Numbered from the stretch's first letter, positions 34,838-47,204 are shown. The stretch: DNA of 64,000 nucleotides from Alcanivorax hongdengensis A-11-3 (GCF_000300995.1 NZ_AMRJ01000017.1:1-64000); one strand, 5' to 3'. Numbers and translations: made by a program. The notes: generated from the letters alone by a model not told the origin.

Positions 34838-35614
34838 TCACCGAAGGGATTTCTTGGCGGCCTGCCAGGCCGCTTCCAGCGCGCCGGAGTCCATTGTTTT
34901 CAATGAGTTGGTGCTCTCTTTCTCCATGATCCGAAAGCGCTTTTCGAATTTGGCGCTGGCCCTGCGCAGGGCTTGCTCCGGGTCGATTTTCAGGTGCCGG
35001 GACAGGTTGACCAGGGTGAAAAGCACGTCACCAAACTCGTCTTCGATGGCGTCTTTGTGACCGTTTTGCAACGCCTCATCCAGCTCGGCCAGCTCATGGT
35101 CGACCTGTTCTCGCACCGGGGCCGTATCCGGCCAGTCAAAGCCCACCCGGGCGGCTTTCTTCTGCAACTTGGCGGCCCGCTGCAAGGCCGGCAGCCCCGC
35201 GGGCACCCCGTCCAGGGCACTGTCATGATCGCGCCCCTTGCGGGCGCGTTCCTGCTGCTTGATCTGCTCCCAGTTGGCTTTCACCGTCTGTTCGTCATCC
35301 GCGCTGGCCTCGCCAAACACGTGGGGATGACGCCGCACCATCTTGTCATTGAGGGTCTGCACCACATCCTGAAACGCAAACAAGCCCTGCTCGGCCGCCA
35401 TTTGCGAGTGAAACACCACCTGCAGCAACAAATCCCCCAGCTCTTCCTTCAGCTCCGGATAATCACGCTGGGCAATCGCCTCGGCCACCTCGAAGGCCTC
35501 CTCAATGGTATAGGGGGCGATAGAATCAAAGTCCTGCTTGATATCCCAGGGACAACCGGACTGCGGGTCGCGCAGACGAGCCATGATGGACAAGAGGGTT
35601 TCGATGTTGGACAT
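34838..35614 (-). CDS. mazG: Nucleoside triphosphate pyrophosphohydrolase MazG
   Basis: A 258-residue cytosolic enzyme hydrolysing NTPs to NMP and pyrophosphate, with two MazG four-helix domains. The N-terminal metal site shows EEAFEVAEAI and ELKEELGDLLLQVVF (the ExxE...ExxD pattern). The second domain repeats it with ELAELDEAL and IEDEFGDVLFTLVNL. Full length. It follows relA in the same direction, with repeat copy A inserted between them. Confidence 0.96.
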   Translation of the reverse strand: MSNIETLLSIMARLRDPQSGCPWDIKQDFDSIAPYTIEEAFEVAEAIAQRDYPELKEELGDLLLQVVFHSQMAAEQGLFAFQDVVQTLNDKMVRRHPHVFGEASADDEQTVKANWEQIKQQERARKGRDHDSALDGVPAGLPALQRAAKLQKKAARVGFDWPDTAPVREQVDHELAELDEALQNGHKDAIEDEFGDVLFTLVNLSRHLKIDPEQALRRASAKFEKRFRIMEKESTNSLKTMDSGALEAAWQAAKKSLR

Positions 35615-35661
35615 GCTTTCCTCTGTTGGTGGCGGCCATGCTGGTAAGCAAAACGAGGGGG

Positions 35662-35825
35662 TGAATTGATAATGGATAATTGAGAATTGATAACGTCGCG
35701 ATCGGCGTAATCAGTTTTTATAGATCAGAAGCCGCGTACATGGCCCAATCGCGGCTTCCTGACTGCAAGAATATCCCGTCCCATACTGCGGAGTTATCAA
35801 TTATCCATTCTCAATTATCAATTGC
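35662..35825. repeat. AT-ended hairpin repeat, copy A (MITE-like)
   Basis: Left arm 35662-35694 and right arm 35793-35825 are near inverted copies built from units such as AATTGATAATGG and AATTGAGAATTG. The 98-bp centre holds GAAGCCGCG/CGCGGCTTC (35728-35736 and 35750-35758). It lies between relA and mazG, 6 bp from the relA stop. Copies B (58029) and C (59345) share the arms; the right arms of A and C are identical over 33 bp. Confidence 0.9.
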
Positions 35826-35831
35826 CTTTAA

Positions 35832-38072
35832 TCATTTCTTGTACCGCCGCACCTCAAGCACACCCTTGAGCTGGTCCATTTTGGCCAGCACCTTACCCAG
35901 GTTGCCGAGGCTGGCGATTTCCAGGGTGAGCAGCATGGTGGCGGTGTTGTCGTCCTGGTGGGACTGGGTATGCACGGCGGTGACGTTGACCTTTTCGTTG
36001 GCCAGCACCGCGATCACGTCCTTGAGCAGGCCCTGGCGATCCCAGGCACGCAGGAAAATATCCACCGGATAGGTGATGCGATCCGCTTCGCCCCAGCTTA
36101 CCTCGATAACCCGACTCGGATCCTCGCCCTGCATGGCCAGCAGTTGCGGGCAATCCGCCCGGTGAACGGTGACACCGCGGCCATGGGTAATGAAGCCCAT
36201 CACCGGGTCACCGGGCACTGGCTGACAACAACCAGCCATGTGGGTCAGCAGGTTGCCCACCCCCTGGATGGTTATATCGCCGCTGGTGGACGCCTTGGGC
36301 TTGGCCGGGACGAAGTCCAGCTCCTGCTGGGGACTGTCCGGTTGCAACGCCTGGGCCTGGTTCATCACATGCCCCGGGCGCAGGTCGCCGGCGCCCAGGG
36401 CCGCCAACACATCATCCCCGCTCTTCAGGTTCAGGTGAGGCGCCAGGGCATCCAGATCCACCTTGTCCATGGCCAGGCGCGACATCTCGCGCTCCAGGAT
36501 GGAGCGGCCCTGGCTGATATGCACATCCCGGTCCTGGCGCTTGAACCACTGATGGATTCGGGCCCGCGCCGAGGAGGTGGCCACATAGCCCAGCGACGGC
36601 GTCATCCAGTCACGGCTGGGGCCGCCCTCCTTGGCGGTGAGGATACTGACCTGCTCACCGGTGTTGAGGGTGTAGTTGAGCGGCACGATATGGCCGTTGA
36701 CCTTGGCGCCCCGGCAGCGGTGCCCCACTTCGGTATGAATGTGGTAGGCAAAGTCCACCGGCGTGGCGCCGGCTTCCAGGTCCACCACATGGCCATCCGG
36801 GGTGAATACGTAGACCCGGTCGCTGATCAGGCCGTGGCGCAGTTCATCGACCATGGCATCCGGACTGTCCTCGCCCAGCTCCTCATGCCATTCGAGGACC
36901 TGCCGCAGCCAGGTAATGCGCTGCTCGTAATCAGTAACGCCTTCACGGCCTTTCTTGCTGCCTTCCTTGTAGCGCCAGTGGGCGCAGACACCCAGTTCCG
37001 CCTCTTCGTGCATGTCGAAGGTACGAATCTGGACTTCCAGCATCTTGCGCTCGGGGCCCACCACGGCGGTGTGCAGGCTGCGATAACCATTTTCCTTGGG
37101 GCTGGCGATATAATCGTCGAATTCCTTGGGCACATGTTTCCACAGCGAGTGGACAATCCCCAGGGCGGCGTAGCAATCACGCACTTCCGGCACCAGGATG
37201 CGCACCGCGCGCACATCATAGACTTCACCGAATTCCAGATGCTTTTTCTGCATCTTCCGCCAGATACTGTAGATATGCTTGGCGCGTCCATGCACTTCAG
37301 CGCCGTGGATACCGTTGCGCTCCAGATAACCACGCACCTGTTCGAGCACACTCTCGATATAGTGCTCCCGATCCAGCCGCTTTTCGTCCAGCAGCCTGGC
37401 GATTTTCTTGTAGGCACCGGGCTGCAGGTAACGAAATGACAGGTCTTCCAGCTCCCATTTGAGCTGGCCTACGCCCAGGCGATGGGCCAGGGGGGCATAG
37501 ATGTCGAAGATTTCCTGGGCCACCTTGCGCTGGCGCTCCGGATCGGATTCCTTCACCGCCCGGATGATCACGGTCCGCTCGGCCAGCTTGACCAGCGCCA
37601 CACGCACATCGTCGACCATGGCCACCAGCATCTTGCGCATGTTGTCCAGCTGGCCATCCTGCTGACCCAGCACCGCCTTGCGTGTGGGGTTGAGGGCGGT
37701 GCTGATGGCCGCCATGCGCAGCACCCCCTCGATCAGGTTGGCCACCGCACCGCCGAATTCCTTCTCCACTTCCAGCAGCGATAACTGGCCCTCGCGCACG
37801 GCCCGGTAGAGCACCGCCGCCGGCAGGGCATCCGCATCCGCGCCCAGTTCGGTGAGCACTTCCGCCATTTCCATGCCGATATCCAGGCAGCCCTTGCCAT
37901 AGGGCCAGACCCGCCCGGCCGCCTCACCGGCCAGCTGGCACTGCTCGGCACGCTCACAGGCGCTGGCCAGCAAGGCCTTGTCCTTGACCGGCTGACGCCC
38001 ATCCAGCTGCTCCAGCCACTCACGCCAGTGCCCGGCGGCACCGGCAGCGGGCTGGCGACGCACGGTTACCAT
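35832..38072 (-). CDS. relA: (p)ppGpp synthetase RelA
   Basis: A 746-residue ribosome-associated stringent factor. The N-terminal HD-like region (about 45-200) lacks the HDxxED hydrolase motif, so it is a synthetase only. The synthetase domain (about 250-360) has the RelA-type EFDDYIASPKENGYRS motif. TGS (about 400-460: RVYVFTPDGHVVDL), a zinc-finger region with GCCQPVPGDP and a C-terminal ACT domain follow. It transfers pyrophosphate from ATP to GTP/GDP on uncharged-tRNA-stalled ribosomes. Gene order rlmD-relA-mazG is conserved in related bacteria. Confidence 0.97.
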   Translation of the reverse strand: MVTVRRQPAAGAAGHWREWLEQLDGRQPVKDKALLASACERAEQCQLAGEAAGRVWPYGKGCLDIGMEMAEVLTELGADADALPAAVLYRAVREGQLSLLEVEKEFGGAVANLIEGVLRMAAISTALNPTRKAVLGQQDGQLDNMRKMLVAMVDDVRVALVKLAERTVIIRAVKESDPERQRKVAQEIFDIYAPLAHRLGVGQLKWELEDLSFRYLQPGAYKKIARLLDEKRLDREHYIESVLEQVRGYLERNGIHGAEVHGRAKHIYSIWRKMQKKHLEFGEVYDVRAVRILVPEVRDCYAALGIVHSLWKHVPKEFDDYIASPKENGYRSLHTAVVGPERKMLEVQIRTFDMHEEAELGVCAHWRYKEGSKKGREGVTDYEQRITWLRQVLEWHEELGEDSPDAMVDELRHGLISDRVYVFTPDGHVVDLEAGATPVDFAYHIHTEVGHRCRGAKVNGHIVPLNYTLNTGEQVSILTAKEGGPSRDWMTPSLGYVATSSARARIHQWFKRQDRDVHISQGRSILEREMSRLAMDKVDLDALAPHLNLKSGDDVLAALGAGDLRPGHVMNQAQALQPDSPQQELDFVPAKPKASTSGDITIQGVGNLLTHMAGCCQPVPGDPVMGFITHGRGVTVHRADCPQLLAMQGEDPSRVIEVSWGEADRITYPVDIFLRAWDRQGLLKDVIAVLANEKVNVTAVHTQSHQDDNTATMLLTLEIASLGNLGKVLAKMDQLKGVLEVRRYKK

Positions 38073-38167
38073 GGTGTCCCGTCCCTCTGTACGCTCTGAT
38101 TGTGGCTCACCGGTCTCTCCTTACTGCCTGTTCGCGCTCCTCCGACAACGGAAGCGAGAGCAGGTTG

Positions 38168-39508
38168 CTAACCCTTGTTCTTTTTTCTGCTGAATACCGC
38201 AATCGATTCCACGTGGGTGGTATGCGGGAACATGTCCATCACGCCAGCGGCATCCAGACGGTAGCCCGCCGCCACCAGTTCGCCGGCATCACGGGCCAGT
38301 GTCGCCGGGTTGCAGGACACATAAACGATCTTTTCCGCACCAAACCGGGGCATCAGCTTCACCATCTCCAGCGCGCCGGTGCGCGGCGGGTCAATCAGAA
38401 TACGATCATACTGCTGATTGGCCCAGCGCTGCCCGGCCACATCCTGGCTCAGATCCCAGGCATGAAAATCCAGGTTTTCCAGGCCGTTGCGGCGGGCATT
38501 CTCGTAACCGCGCTCCACCATGGCCTGGCTGACTTCCACGCCGGTCACCTGTGCCGCCCGCCGTGCCGCCGGCACCGTGAAGTTGCCCAGCCCGCAGAAC
38601 AGATCCAGCACCGTGTGTTGCGGGCCGATATCCAGCAAATCCAGTGCCAACGGCACCATCTTGCGATTGATAACACTGTTCACCTGGGTGAAATCCGTGG
38701 GGTGGAAAGCCAGCTCCACCTGGGCTTCCGGGTGCCGGTAGTAGAGGCGCTCCTCGCCTTCCCCGGGCCACACCCGGTGCACGGTACTCTCGTTACCCGG
38801 CTGCAGGTAGCAGTGCCAGCCCAGCGACTGGCAGAAATCGATCAATGCCTGCTGGTCCGCCTCTGGCAACGGGTCCAGGTGACGGATAATCAGCGCCAGT
38901 TGATCATCACCGGCAGCCACCTCAATCTGCGGGATCCGCGTGCGGCTTTCCATGCCGTGGATCAAGGCCCGCAACGCTGTCAGGCGATGGCCCACATCCG
39001 GCACCAGCACTTCGCAGGTGGTCAGCTGGGCAATGAAGCTGTTGCGCTTTTCGCGAAAGCCCACCAGGGTTTCGTCCTTGGCTTCCACGTATTTGACCCC
39101 CAGTCGTGCCTTGCCCCGGTAGCCGGTTACCGGGCCGGTGAGGGGCGCCAGCCACTGCCTGGGTTGCAGGCCGCCAAAATGCTCCAGCTGCTCACGCAGC
39201 ACCGCTTCCTTGCGGGCAATCTGGGTCTGCGGGTTCATGTGCTGCAGGCTGCAGCCACCGCACAGGTTGCTGTGGATGCAGGGCGGCTCCACCCGGTCCG
39301 CCGATGGGGAGACGATTTCCACCGCCCGGCCCTCATCAAACTTGCGGCGCATATAGGTGAACTTGAACATCACCTCTTCGCCGGGCAGGGCGTTATCGAT
39401 GAAGGTGGTCTTGCCATCACGGCGCGCGATACCGCGGCCGTCATGGCTGAGGGATTCAATGCTGGCGGGTTCCGGAGTCTCCGGGAGCTGCTTGCGACGT
39501 CTTGCCAT
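38168..39508 (-). CDS. rlmD: 23S rRNA (uracil-1939-C5)-methyltransferase RlmD
   Basis: A 446-residue SAM-dependent RNA methyltransferase. A TRAM domain (about 12-68) precedes [4Fe-4S] cysteines Cys77, Cys83 and Cys86 (CIHSNLCGGC) with the fourth near 168, a SAM-binding VLDLFCGLGNFTVP motif, and the catalytic cysteine in VSCNPATLARD. It makes m5U at position 1939. Full length; 95 bp upstream of relA. Confidence 0.97.
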   Translation of the reverse strand: MARRRKQLPETPEPASIESLSHDGRGIARRDGKTTFIDNALPGEEVMFKFTYMRRKFDEGRAVEIVSPSADRVEPPCIHSNLCGGCSLQHMNPQTQIARKEAVLREQLEHFGGLQPRQWLAPLTGPVTGYRGKARLGVKYVEAKDETLVGFREKRNSFIAQLTTCEVLVPDVGHRLTALRALIHGMESRTRIPQIEVAAGDDQLALIIRHLDPLPEADQQALIDFCQSLGWHCYLQPGNESTVHRVWPGEGEERLYYRHPEAQVELAFHPTDFTQVNSVINRKMVPLALDLLDIGPQHTVLDLFCGLGNFTVPAARRAAQVTGVEVSQAMVERGYENARRNGLENLDFHAWDLSQDVAGQRWANQQYDRILIDPPRTGALEMVKLMPRFGAEKIVYVSCNPATLARDAGELVAAGYRLDAAGVMDMFPHTTHVESIAVFSRKKNKG

Positions 39509-39582
39509 GGGGGTCTCGATAATCCTGGATGCAGGCAGCCGGGCCGGGGCCCGGATGCCGATTCGGGAGCGGATTGTATCGC

Positions 39583-39602
39583 CTCAGACGCCCGACGTCA
39601 GA
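39583..39602. repeat. GACGTC-type repeat fragment
   Basis: TCAGACGCCCGACGTCAGA lies between rlmD and the exonuclease gene, about 20 bp from the exonuclease stop. It resembles one arm of the inverted repeat at 62434-62548. Confidence 0.45.
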
Positions 39603-39623
39603 TTTGTGAACGCTTGAAGGTCG

Positions 39624-40397
39624 CTAAGCGCCCTGCCAGGCCTCCAGAAAGGCCTGGAAATGGGCATGACCGCCCTCTTTCAGCGTGTCGCGCACCAGCG
39701 CCAGCTCCTGCTCGTAGCCGGTGGCGTCCAGCTCGCCACGCATCAGCTGAAAGCGCAGGTAAACCAGCCAGGTATTGAGCACGTCGGTTTCACAATAGTC
39801 GCGGATGCCCTTGATATCACCATCCTGAAAGGCATCAAACACCTTGGCCCCGCTCATGCCCATCTTGCCGGGGAAGCCCAGCAGGGTGGCGATCTGGTCC
39901 AGCGGTGCATTGGCGCGGGCATTGTAGAGCGCCAGCATGTCCATCAGGTCCGTGTGGCGCTGATGATAACGGCTCAGGTAGTTATTGAAGCGAAAGCTGG
40001 TGTCCTCGTTGCCGGTTTCCCAGTAACGGCGGGCCACCACGCCATGCTTGAGCGCCCGGTAATGCAGCACCGGCAGGTCAAAACCGCCGCCATTCCAGCT
40101 CACCAGGGTCGGGGTGAAACGTTCGATACCGTCATAGAAACGTTCGATCAGCTCTTTCTCGCTGCTGTCTTCGTCCCCCAGAGACCAGACCTTGAGGCCC
40201 TGGGCGGAGCGCAGCACCACGGAAATCGCCACCACCCGGTGCAGGTGCAAACGCAGAAATTCCGTGCCGTTCTCCTGGCGGCGCAGGTTAAACAGGGCAC
40301 TGGCGGTATCCTTGTCGCTCAGCCCGTCCAGATCATAAAGGCGACGGCCGCCTTCCAGATCGGGAATTGTCTCGATATCAAAGACCAGAACATTCAT
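39624..40397 (-). CDS. PolB-like 3'-5' exonuclease
   Basis: A 257-residue predicted DEDD-family exonuclease. Exo I is FDIETIPD (Asp6, Glu8), Exo II is SWNGGGFDLPVL with its Asp, and Exo III is YCETDVLNTWLVY near 205-217, with the tyrosine in the DEDDy form. It is an exonuclease domain alone, with no polymerase. Such proteins are thought to trim nucleic acid 3' ends, but the role here is unknown. It sits between cysM and rlmD on the same strand. Confidence 0.9.
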   Translation of the reverse strand: MNVLVFDIETIPDLEGGRRLYDLDGLSDKDTASALFNLRRQENGTEFLRLHLHRVVAISVVLRSAQGLKVWSLGDEDSSEKELIERFYDGIERFTPTLVSWNGGGFDLPVLHYRALKHGVVARRYWETGNEDTSFRFNNYLSRYHQRHTDLMDMLALYNARANAPLDQIATLLGFPGKMGMSGAKVFDAFQDGDIKGIRDYCETDVLNTWLVYLRFQLMRGELDATGYEQELALVRDTLKEGGHAHFQAFLEAWQGA

Positions 40398-40422
40398 TGG
40401 CTTCTCTCTTCCCTGTCAGGTG

Positions 40423-41313
40423 TTACGCGCGGAACACGCCGGTGGACAGATAGCGGTCGCCACGGTCACAGATAATGGCCACGATCACGGCATTTTCCAG
40501 CTCCCGGGACAGGCGCAGGGCGCCGGCCACGGCGCCGCCGGAGGACACCCCGCAGCTGATGCCCTCTTCCCGGGCCAGCCGGCGCATGGTGTCTTCCGCT
40601 TCGGCCTGGGCCATGTCGATGACCCGGTCGACGCGGGTATCGTCGTAGATGCTGGGCAGGTATTCCCTGGGCCAGCGACGAATGCCGGGAATCTGCGAGC
40701 CCTCGGTGGGCTGCAACCCGACGATCTGGATATCCGGGTTCTGTTCCTTGAGGTACATGCTGCAACCCATGATGGTGCCGGTGGTCCCCATGGAGCTGAC
40801 AAAGTGCGTAATACGGCCTGCGGTATCGCGCCAGATTTCCGGGCCGGTGGAGTGATAATGGGCCAGGGGGTTGTCCGGGTTGGCAAACTGATCCAGCACC
40901 CGACCCTCACCGCGGGCCTGCATGGCCTGGGCCAGATCCCGAGCCCCTTCCATGCCCTCTTCCTGGCTCACGGAAATCAGCTCGGCGCCATAGGCGGCCA
41001 TGGCATCGCGACGCTCCTGGCTCTGGTTGGCGGGCATGATCAGGCGCATCCTGTAGCCTTTCATGGCGGCCGCCATGGCCAGCGCAATGCCGGTGTTGCC
41101 ACTGGTGGCTTCGATCAGAGTATCGCCGGGGCGAATGTCGCCGCGCTTTTCCGCCTGGCTGATCATGTTCAGGGCCGGGCGATCCTTGACCGATCCGGCC
41201 GGATTGTTGCCTTCCAGCTTCACCAGAATGGTGTTGGAGGTGTCGCCCGGCAGACGCTGCAGGCGAACCAGCGGGGTATTCCCCACGGTGTTTTCAATGG
41301 TGTTGTAGGTCAT
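40423..41313 (-). CDS. cysM: Cysteine synthase B (O-acetylserine sulfhydrylase) CysM
   Basis: A 296-residue PLP enzyme. Lys43 in NNPAGSVKDRP binds PLP; EATSGNTGIALAMAAAMKG is the substrate loop, and the phosphate-binding glycine loop is SMGTTGTIMG. It makes cysteine from O-acetylserine and sulfide or thiosulfate; the NNPAGSVKDRPA variant favours CysM over CysK. I start at ATG 41313, matching family length; ATG 41322 is possible. Divergent from gacS. Confidence 0.95.
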   Translation of the reverse strand: MTYNTIENTVGNTPLVRLQRLPGDTSNTILVKLEGNNPAGSVKDRPALNMISQAEKRGDIRPGDTLIEATSGNTGIALAMAAAMKGYRMRLIMPANQSQERRDAMAAYGAELISVSQEEGMEGARDLAQAMQARGEGRVLDQFANPDNPLAHYHSTGPEIWRDTAGRITHFVSSMGTTGTIMGCSMYLKEQNPDIQIVGLQPTEGSQIPGIRRWPREYLPSIYDDTRVDRVIDMAQAEAEDTMRRLAREEGISCGVSSGGAVAGALRLSRELENAVIVAIICDRGDRYLSTGVFRA

Positions 41314-41475
41314 GACAGGCATTGTACCGTAAAGCCGGCGCCGATAACGCCCGGCGCGCCGCGCCACAGGCTGTCAGAACCGGGGGCAGCCCCGGTTAGC
41401 GGAGCATCCCAACCATGGCCCCGACAGCGCAAACGTGGGCATAATGGCCAAAAACAGTAATGAATTTGGGGAACC

Positions 41476-44190
<2,715 letters not shown>

Positions 44191-44208
44191 TTTATCCGGC
44201 AGCCGCGG

Positions 44209-44937
44209 TCAGCGGCTCTGTTCAATCAGTTGGCGCATATGACGCACGGCTTCATCAAGCCCGCTGATCACCGCCCGGGCAATGATGCCGTGACCGATGT
44301 TCAGCTCGTTGATGCCGTCGATGGCGGCAATCGCCTGGGTGTTGTGATAGTGCAGGCCATGACCGGCGTTGACCACCAGACCCAGCTGATTGCCCTGCTC
44401 CACCGCCTGGCGGATACGGGCCAGCTCACGTGCCTGTTGCTCGGCGTCGGTGGCATCGGCGTAGTGGCCGGTGTGGATCTCAATGGCCGGCGCGCCACAG
44501 TCACTGGCGGCCTGAATCTGAGCCGCATCCGCGTCGATGAACAGCGACACTTCAATGCCCGCCTCACCCAGGGTCTTGCAGCAACGGGCAATCCAGTCCT
44601 GGTTGCCCATCACATCCAGTCCACCTTCGGTGGTCAGCTCTTCGCGTTTTTCCGGTACCAGGCAGCAATGCGCCGGGCGAATCCGGCAGGCAATGGCAAC
44701 CATTTCCTCGGTGGCGGCCATTTCCAGATTCATGCGGGTCTGTAGTGTCTGGGCCAGCAATTCCACATCCCGGTCATTGATGTGGCGGCGATCTTCGCGC
44801 AGATGCACGGTAATGCCATCGGCACCGGCCTGTTCGGCAACCAGTGCAGCCTGCACCGGCTCCGGATACCGGGTGCCGCGGGCCTGGCGCAAGGTCGCCA
44901 CGTGGTCAATATTTACACCCAGTAATACACGTCCCAT
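44209..44937 (-). CDS. pdxJ: Pyridoxine 5'-phosphate synthase PdxJ
   Basis: A 242-residue TIM-barrel enzyme joining 1-deoxyxylulose 5-phosphate and 3-amino-2-oxopropyl phosphate to give pyridoxine phosphate. It begins [18 protein letters not shown], with catalytic motif [25 protein letters not shown] and phosphate-binding GHGIIARAV. It is the last gene of the lepA...recO run, 12 nt after recO, and converges on gacS. Confidence 0.97.
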   Translation of the reverse strand: MGRVLLGVNIDHVATLRQARGTRYPEPVQAALVAEQAGADGITVHLREDRRHINDRDVELLAQTLQTRMNLEMAATEEMVAIACRIRPAHCCLVPEKREELTTEGGLDVMGNQDWIARCCKTLGEAGIEVSLFIDADAAQIQAASDCGAPAIEIHTGHYADATDAEQQARELARIRQAVEQGNQLGLVVNAGHGLHYHNTQAIAAIDGINELNIGHGIIARAVISGLDEAVRHMRQLIEQSR

Positions 44938-44949
44938 GGTTCTGTCCTG

Positions 44950-45630
44950 TCAGTTGCGATTTTCACGGAAAAGCTCCCGGCTCTTCAGGGGCCGGGAGCC
45001 CAGGTGAGGGGCCAGTAAATGCCGGCACAGTTGCAGCGCCGCCCGACGGGCCGGCGCATTCCACTCACCATGATGCACGGCCAGCAGATCCGCCCCCAGA
45101 TAACCGTCGGCGGCCGGCAACAGCCCCTGCTCCGGGTCCAGACGGTAGCAGGCCTGCGCCGCCAACGGCTGGCCAAGGGCATCCCGGTCCAGGGCAATAC
45201 CATAGCCCATTTGCTCCAGCAGCCCGAGCTCGAAGCGCCGCAGGATCACATCCAGCGGCAGTGGCTCGGAGAGGGTTGCCAGGGTGGTTTCGTAGAGAGG
45301 CCATAGCGCCGGCTGCGGATCATCCCGGTGCAGAACGCGGGTCAGCACCTCGTTGACATAAAATCCACAGTACAGCGCCTTGCCGGCAAGGCGGGGACGC
45401 CCTTCCCGGGGCTCGCTCTGGGTCACCGTATAAAGCTCGCCGCTGCGTCGCAATCCTGCCCACAGGGGCACGAACGGTGCCATCAGGGGGTCACGACGCC
45501 CGCCACGCACCACAGCGCCGATGCGGCCGTGGTCGGGAGTAAACAGCTCCACCGTCAGGCTGGTGTTGCGAAAAGGCCGCCGGTGCAGCAGCCAGGCAGG
45601 GGTCAGGGAAGCGTCAGCGCGGCTCGTCAT
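44950..45630 (-). CDS. recO: DNA repair protein RecO
   Basis: A 226-residue RecO: N-terminal OB fold (about 10-80, RRPFRNTSLTVELFT, GAVVRGGRR) and a helical C-terminal domain. With RecR it loads RecA onto SSB-coated single-stranded DNA. The zinc cysteines of some RecO proteins are absent, as is usual in gammaproteobacteria. The start overlaps the era end by 17 nt. Confidence 0.95.
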   Translation of the reverse strand: MTSRADASLTPAWLLHRRPFRNTSLTVELFTPDHGRIGAVVRGGRRDPLMAPFVPLWAGLRRSGELYTVTQSEPREGRPRLAGKALYCGFYVNEVLTRVLHRDDPQPALWPLYETTLATLSEPLPLDVILRRFELGLLEQMGYGIALDRDALGQPLAAQACYRLDPEQGLLPAADGYLGADLLAVHHGEWNAPARRAALQLCRHLLAPHLGSRPLKSRELFRENRN

Positions 45631-46525
45631 AACCCAGCGAGCGCAGGGCGCGGGCGTCGTCGGACCAGCCTTCCTTGATTTTCACCCACAGATTGAGCAT
45701 CACCTTGCGCTCAATCAGGTGTTCAATGTCTTCCCGGGCCTGGGTGCCGATCTGCTTGATCCGAGCGCCCTTGTCACCGATCAGAATCTTCTTCTGGCCA
45801 CGCCGTTCCACCAGGATCGCGGCAGAAATTTCCGTCAGTCGCGGGCCATCTTCCCACAGTTCCACTTCCACACTGACCTGGTGGGGCACTTCCTGGCCCA
45901 GCTGCCGCACCACTTTCTCGCGGATGATCTCCGCGGCCATGAAACGCAGGCTGCGATCAGTGAGCTGGTCCTCGTCATACCAGAAGTCTCCTTCCGGCAG
46001 GCGCTCCACCAGTGCCTGCTCCAGCTCCTCCAGATTCTTCTCGCGCAACGCGGAAACCGGCACCACCGCATCGAAGGGGTAACGCTCGCTGAGCGCCTGG
46101 ATATGCGGCAATAGCTGGCTTTTGTCGTCCAGATTATCGACTTTGTTGATGATCAGCAGTACCGGCGCCTCTGGCTTTTGCGGCAACAGTGACAGCACAT
46201 GTTCATCCGCCGGCGTCCACTTGAGGGCATCCACCATCATGCAGATCACATCCACGCCGCTGAGCGCCGAAATGGCCGCCTCGTTCATGGCCCGGTTCAG
46301 GGCCCGCTCCTGGCCGGTATGGATACCCGGAGTATCGGCAAACACCATCTGGTAATGATCACGGCTAAGAATGCCGTGGATGCGGTGACGGGTGGTCTGC
46401 GGCTTGCGCGAGGTAATGCTCACCTTCTGGCCGATCAGGTGGTTCATCAGGGTGGACTTGCCCACATTGGGTCGCCCGACGATGGCCACCAGCCCGCAAC
46501 GGGAGGTCTTGGGGGATTCAGTCAT
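45614..46525 (-). CDS. era: GTPase Era
   Basis: A 303-residue GTPase that binds the 16S rRNA 3' end during 30S assembly. G1 GRPNVGKST (17-25), G3 DTPGIH, G4 NKVD and the C-terminal KH domain with IGDKGARIKQIGTQAR are all present. ATG 46525 gives family length; the longer frame lies inside rnc. It overlaps rnc by 8 nt and recO by 17 nt. Confidence 0.97.
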   Translation of the reverse strand: MTESPKTSRCGLVAIVGRPNVGKSTLMNHLIGQKVSITSRKPQTTRHRIHGILSRDHYQMVFADTPGIHTGQERALNRAMNEAAISALSGVDVICMMVDALKWTPADEHVLSLLPQKPEAPVLLIINKVDNLDDKSQLLPHIQALSERYPFDAVVPVSALREKNLEELEQALVERLPEGDFWYDEDQLTDRSLRFMAAEIIREKVVRQLGQEVPHQVSVEVELWEDGPRLTEISAAILVERRGQKKILIGDKGARIKQIGTQAREDIEHLIERKVMLNLWVKIKEGWSDDARALRSLGYDEPR

Positions 46526-47204
46526 ACTGTTGCTCCAGCCAGTCCAGTGCCTGCTCGGCGGCACGCTGCTCCGCCTTGCGCCGGCTGGCACCCTGGGCGC
46601 TGAATGTCTGTTGTACCTGCTGCATGGCGCAGGAGACCTCGAAGGTTTGCTTGGGCGCCTGGCCCTGAACCGACTCCACCTGATACTCCGGCAATTCAAA
46701 CTTGCGCGCCTGCAGCCACTCCTGCAAACGCGTCTTGGCATCTTTCTGGGCGGTCTGCGGGGTAATCACCGCCAGGCGGTCACGGAACAGCCGTAATACG
46801 GCCTCGCGACAGGGGGCTTCACCGCCATCCAGCAGCATGGCCCCGATCACCGCTTCGAGGGCATCCGCCAGAATTGACTCGCGACGGAAGCCGCCACTCT
46901 TGAGCTCACCGCCCCCCAGCACCAGATACTCACCGAGCCCCAGATCACGAGCCACCAGCGCCAGGGTCTGGCCACGCACCAGGGAAGCACGCATACGCGT
47001 CAGCTGCCCTTCGGTAGCCTCCGGAAACTGGTTGAACAGCGTGGTGGAAATAATCTGCCCGAGCTGGGCGTCACCCAGAAACTCCAGCCGCTCGTTGTTG
47101 AAACGGCGGTTGGCGCTGCGATGGGTCAGCGCCAGCTCCAGCAGGCCGCTGTCGGCAAAGGTATAGCCGATAGCAGCCATCAGTCGATCAAGCGATCCGT
47201 TCAC
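46518..47204 (-). CDS. rnc: Ribonuclease III
   Basis: A 228-residue double-strand-specific endoribonuclease. The signature ERLEFLGDAQL (38-48) carries the catalytic acids, and the second acid patch is DALEAVIGAML. A dsRNA-binding domain occupies about 155-224. It processes rRNA and structured mRNAs. It overlaps the DUF4845 gene by 4 nt and era by 8 nt. Confidence 0.97.
   Translation of the reverse strand: MNGSLDRLMAAIGYTFADSGLLELALTHRSANRRFNNERLEFLGDAQLGQIISTTLFNQFPEATEGQLTRMRASLVRGQTLALVARDLGLGEYLVLGGGELKSGGFRRESILADALEAVIGAMLLDGGEAPCREAVLRLFRDRLAVITPQTAQKDAKTRLQEWLQARKFELPEYQVESVQGQAPKQTFEVSCAMQQVQQTFSAQGASRRKAEQRAAEQALDWLEQQYD

Noticed and set aside
35832..38072. relA as a bifunctional SpoT-type hydrolase
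   Set aside because: The HDxxED hydrolase residues are absent and the synthetase motif is the RelA-type EFDD.
38102..39778. 558-codon plus-strand frame over rlmD
   Set aside because: Shadow of rlmD, whose cysteine cluster and SAM motifs are intact on the other strand.
44973..45000. Hairpin GCTCCCGG...CCGGGAGC as terminator upstream of pdxJ
   Set aside because: It lies inside the recO coding end with no U-run; probably coding-sequence coincidence.
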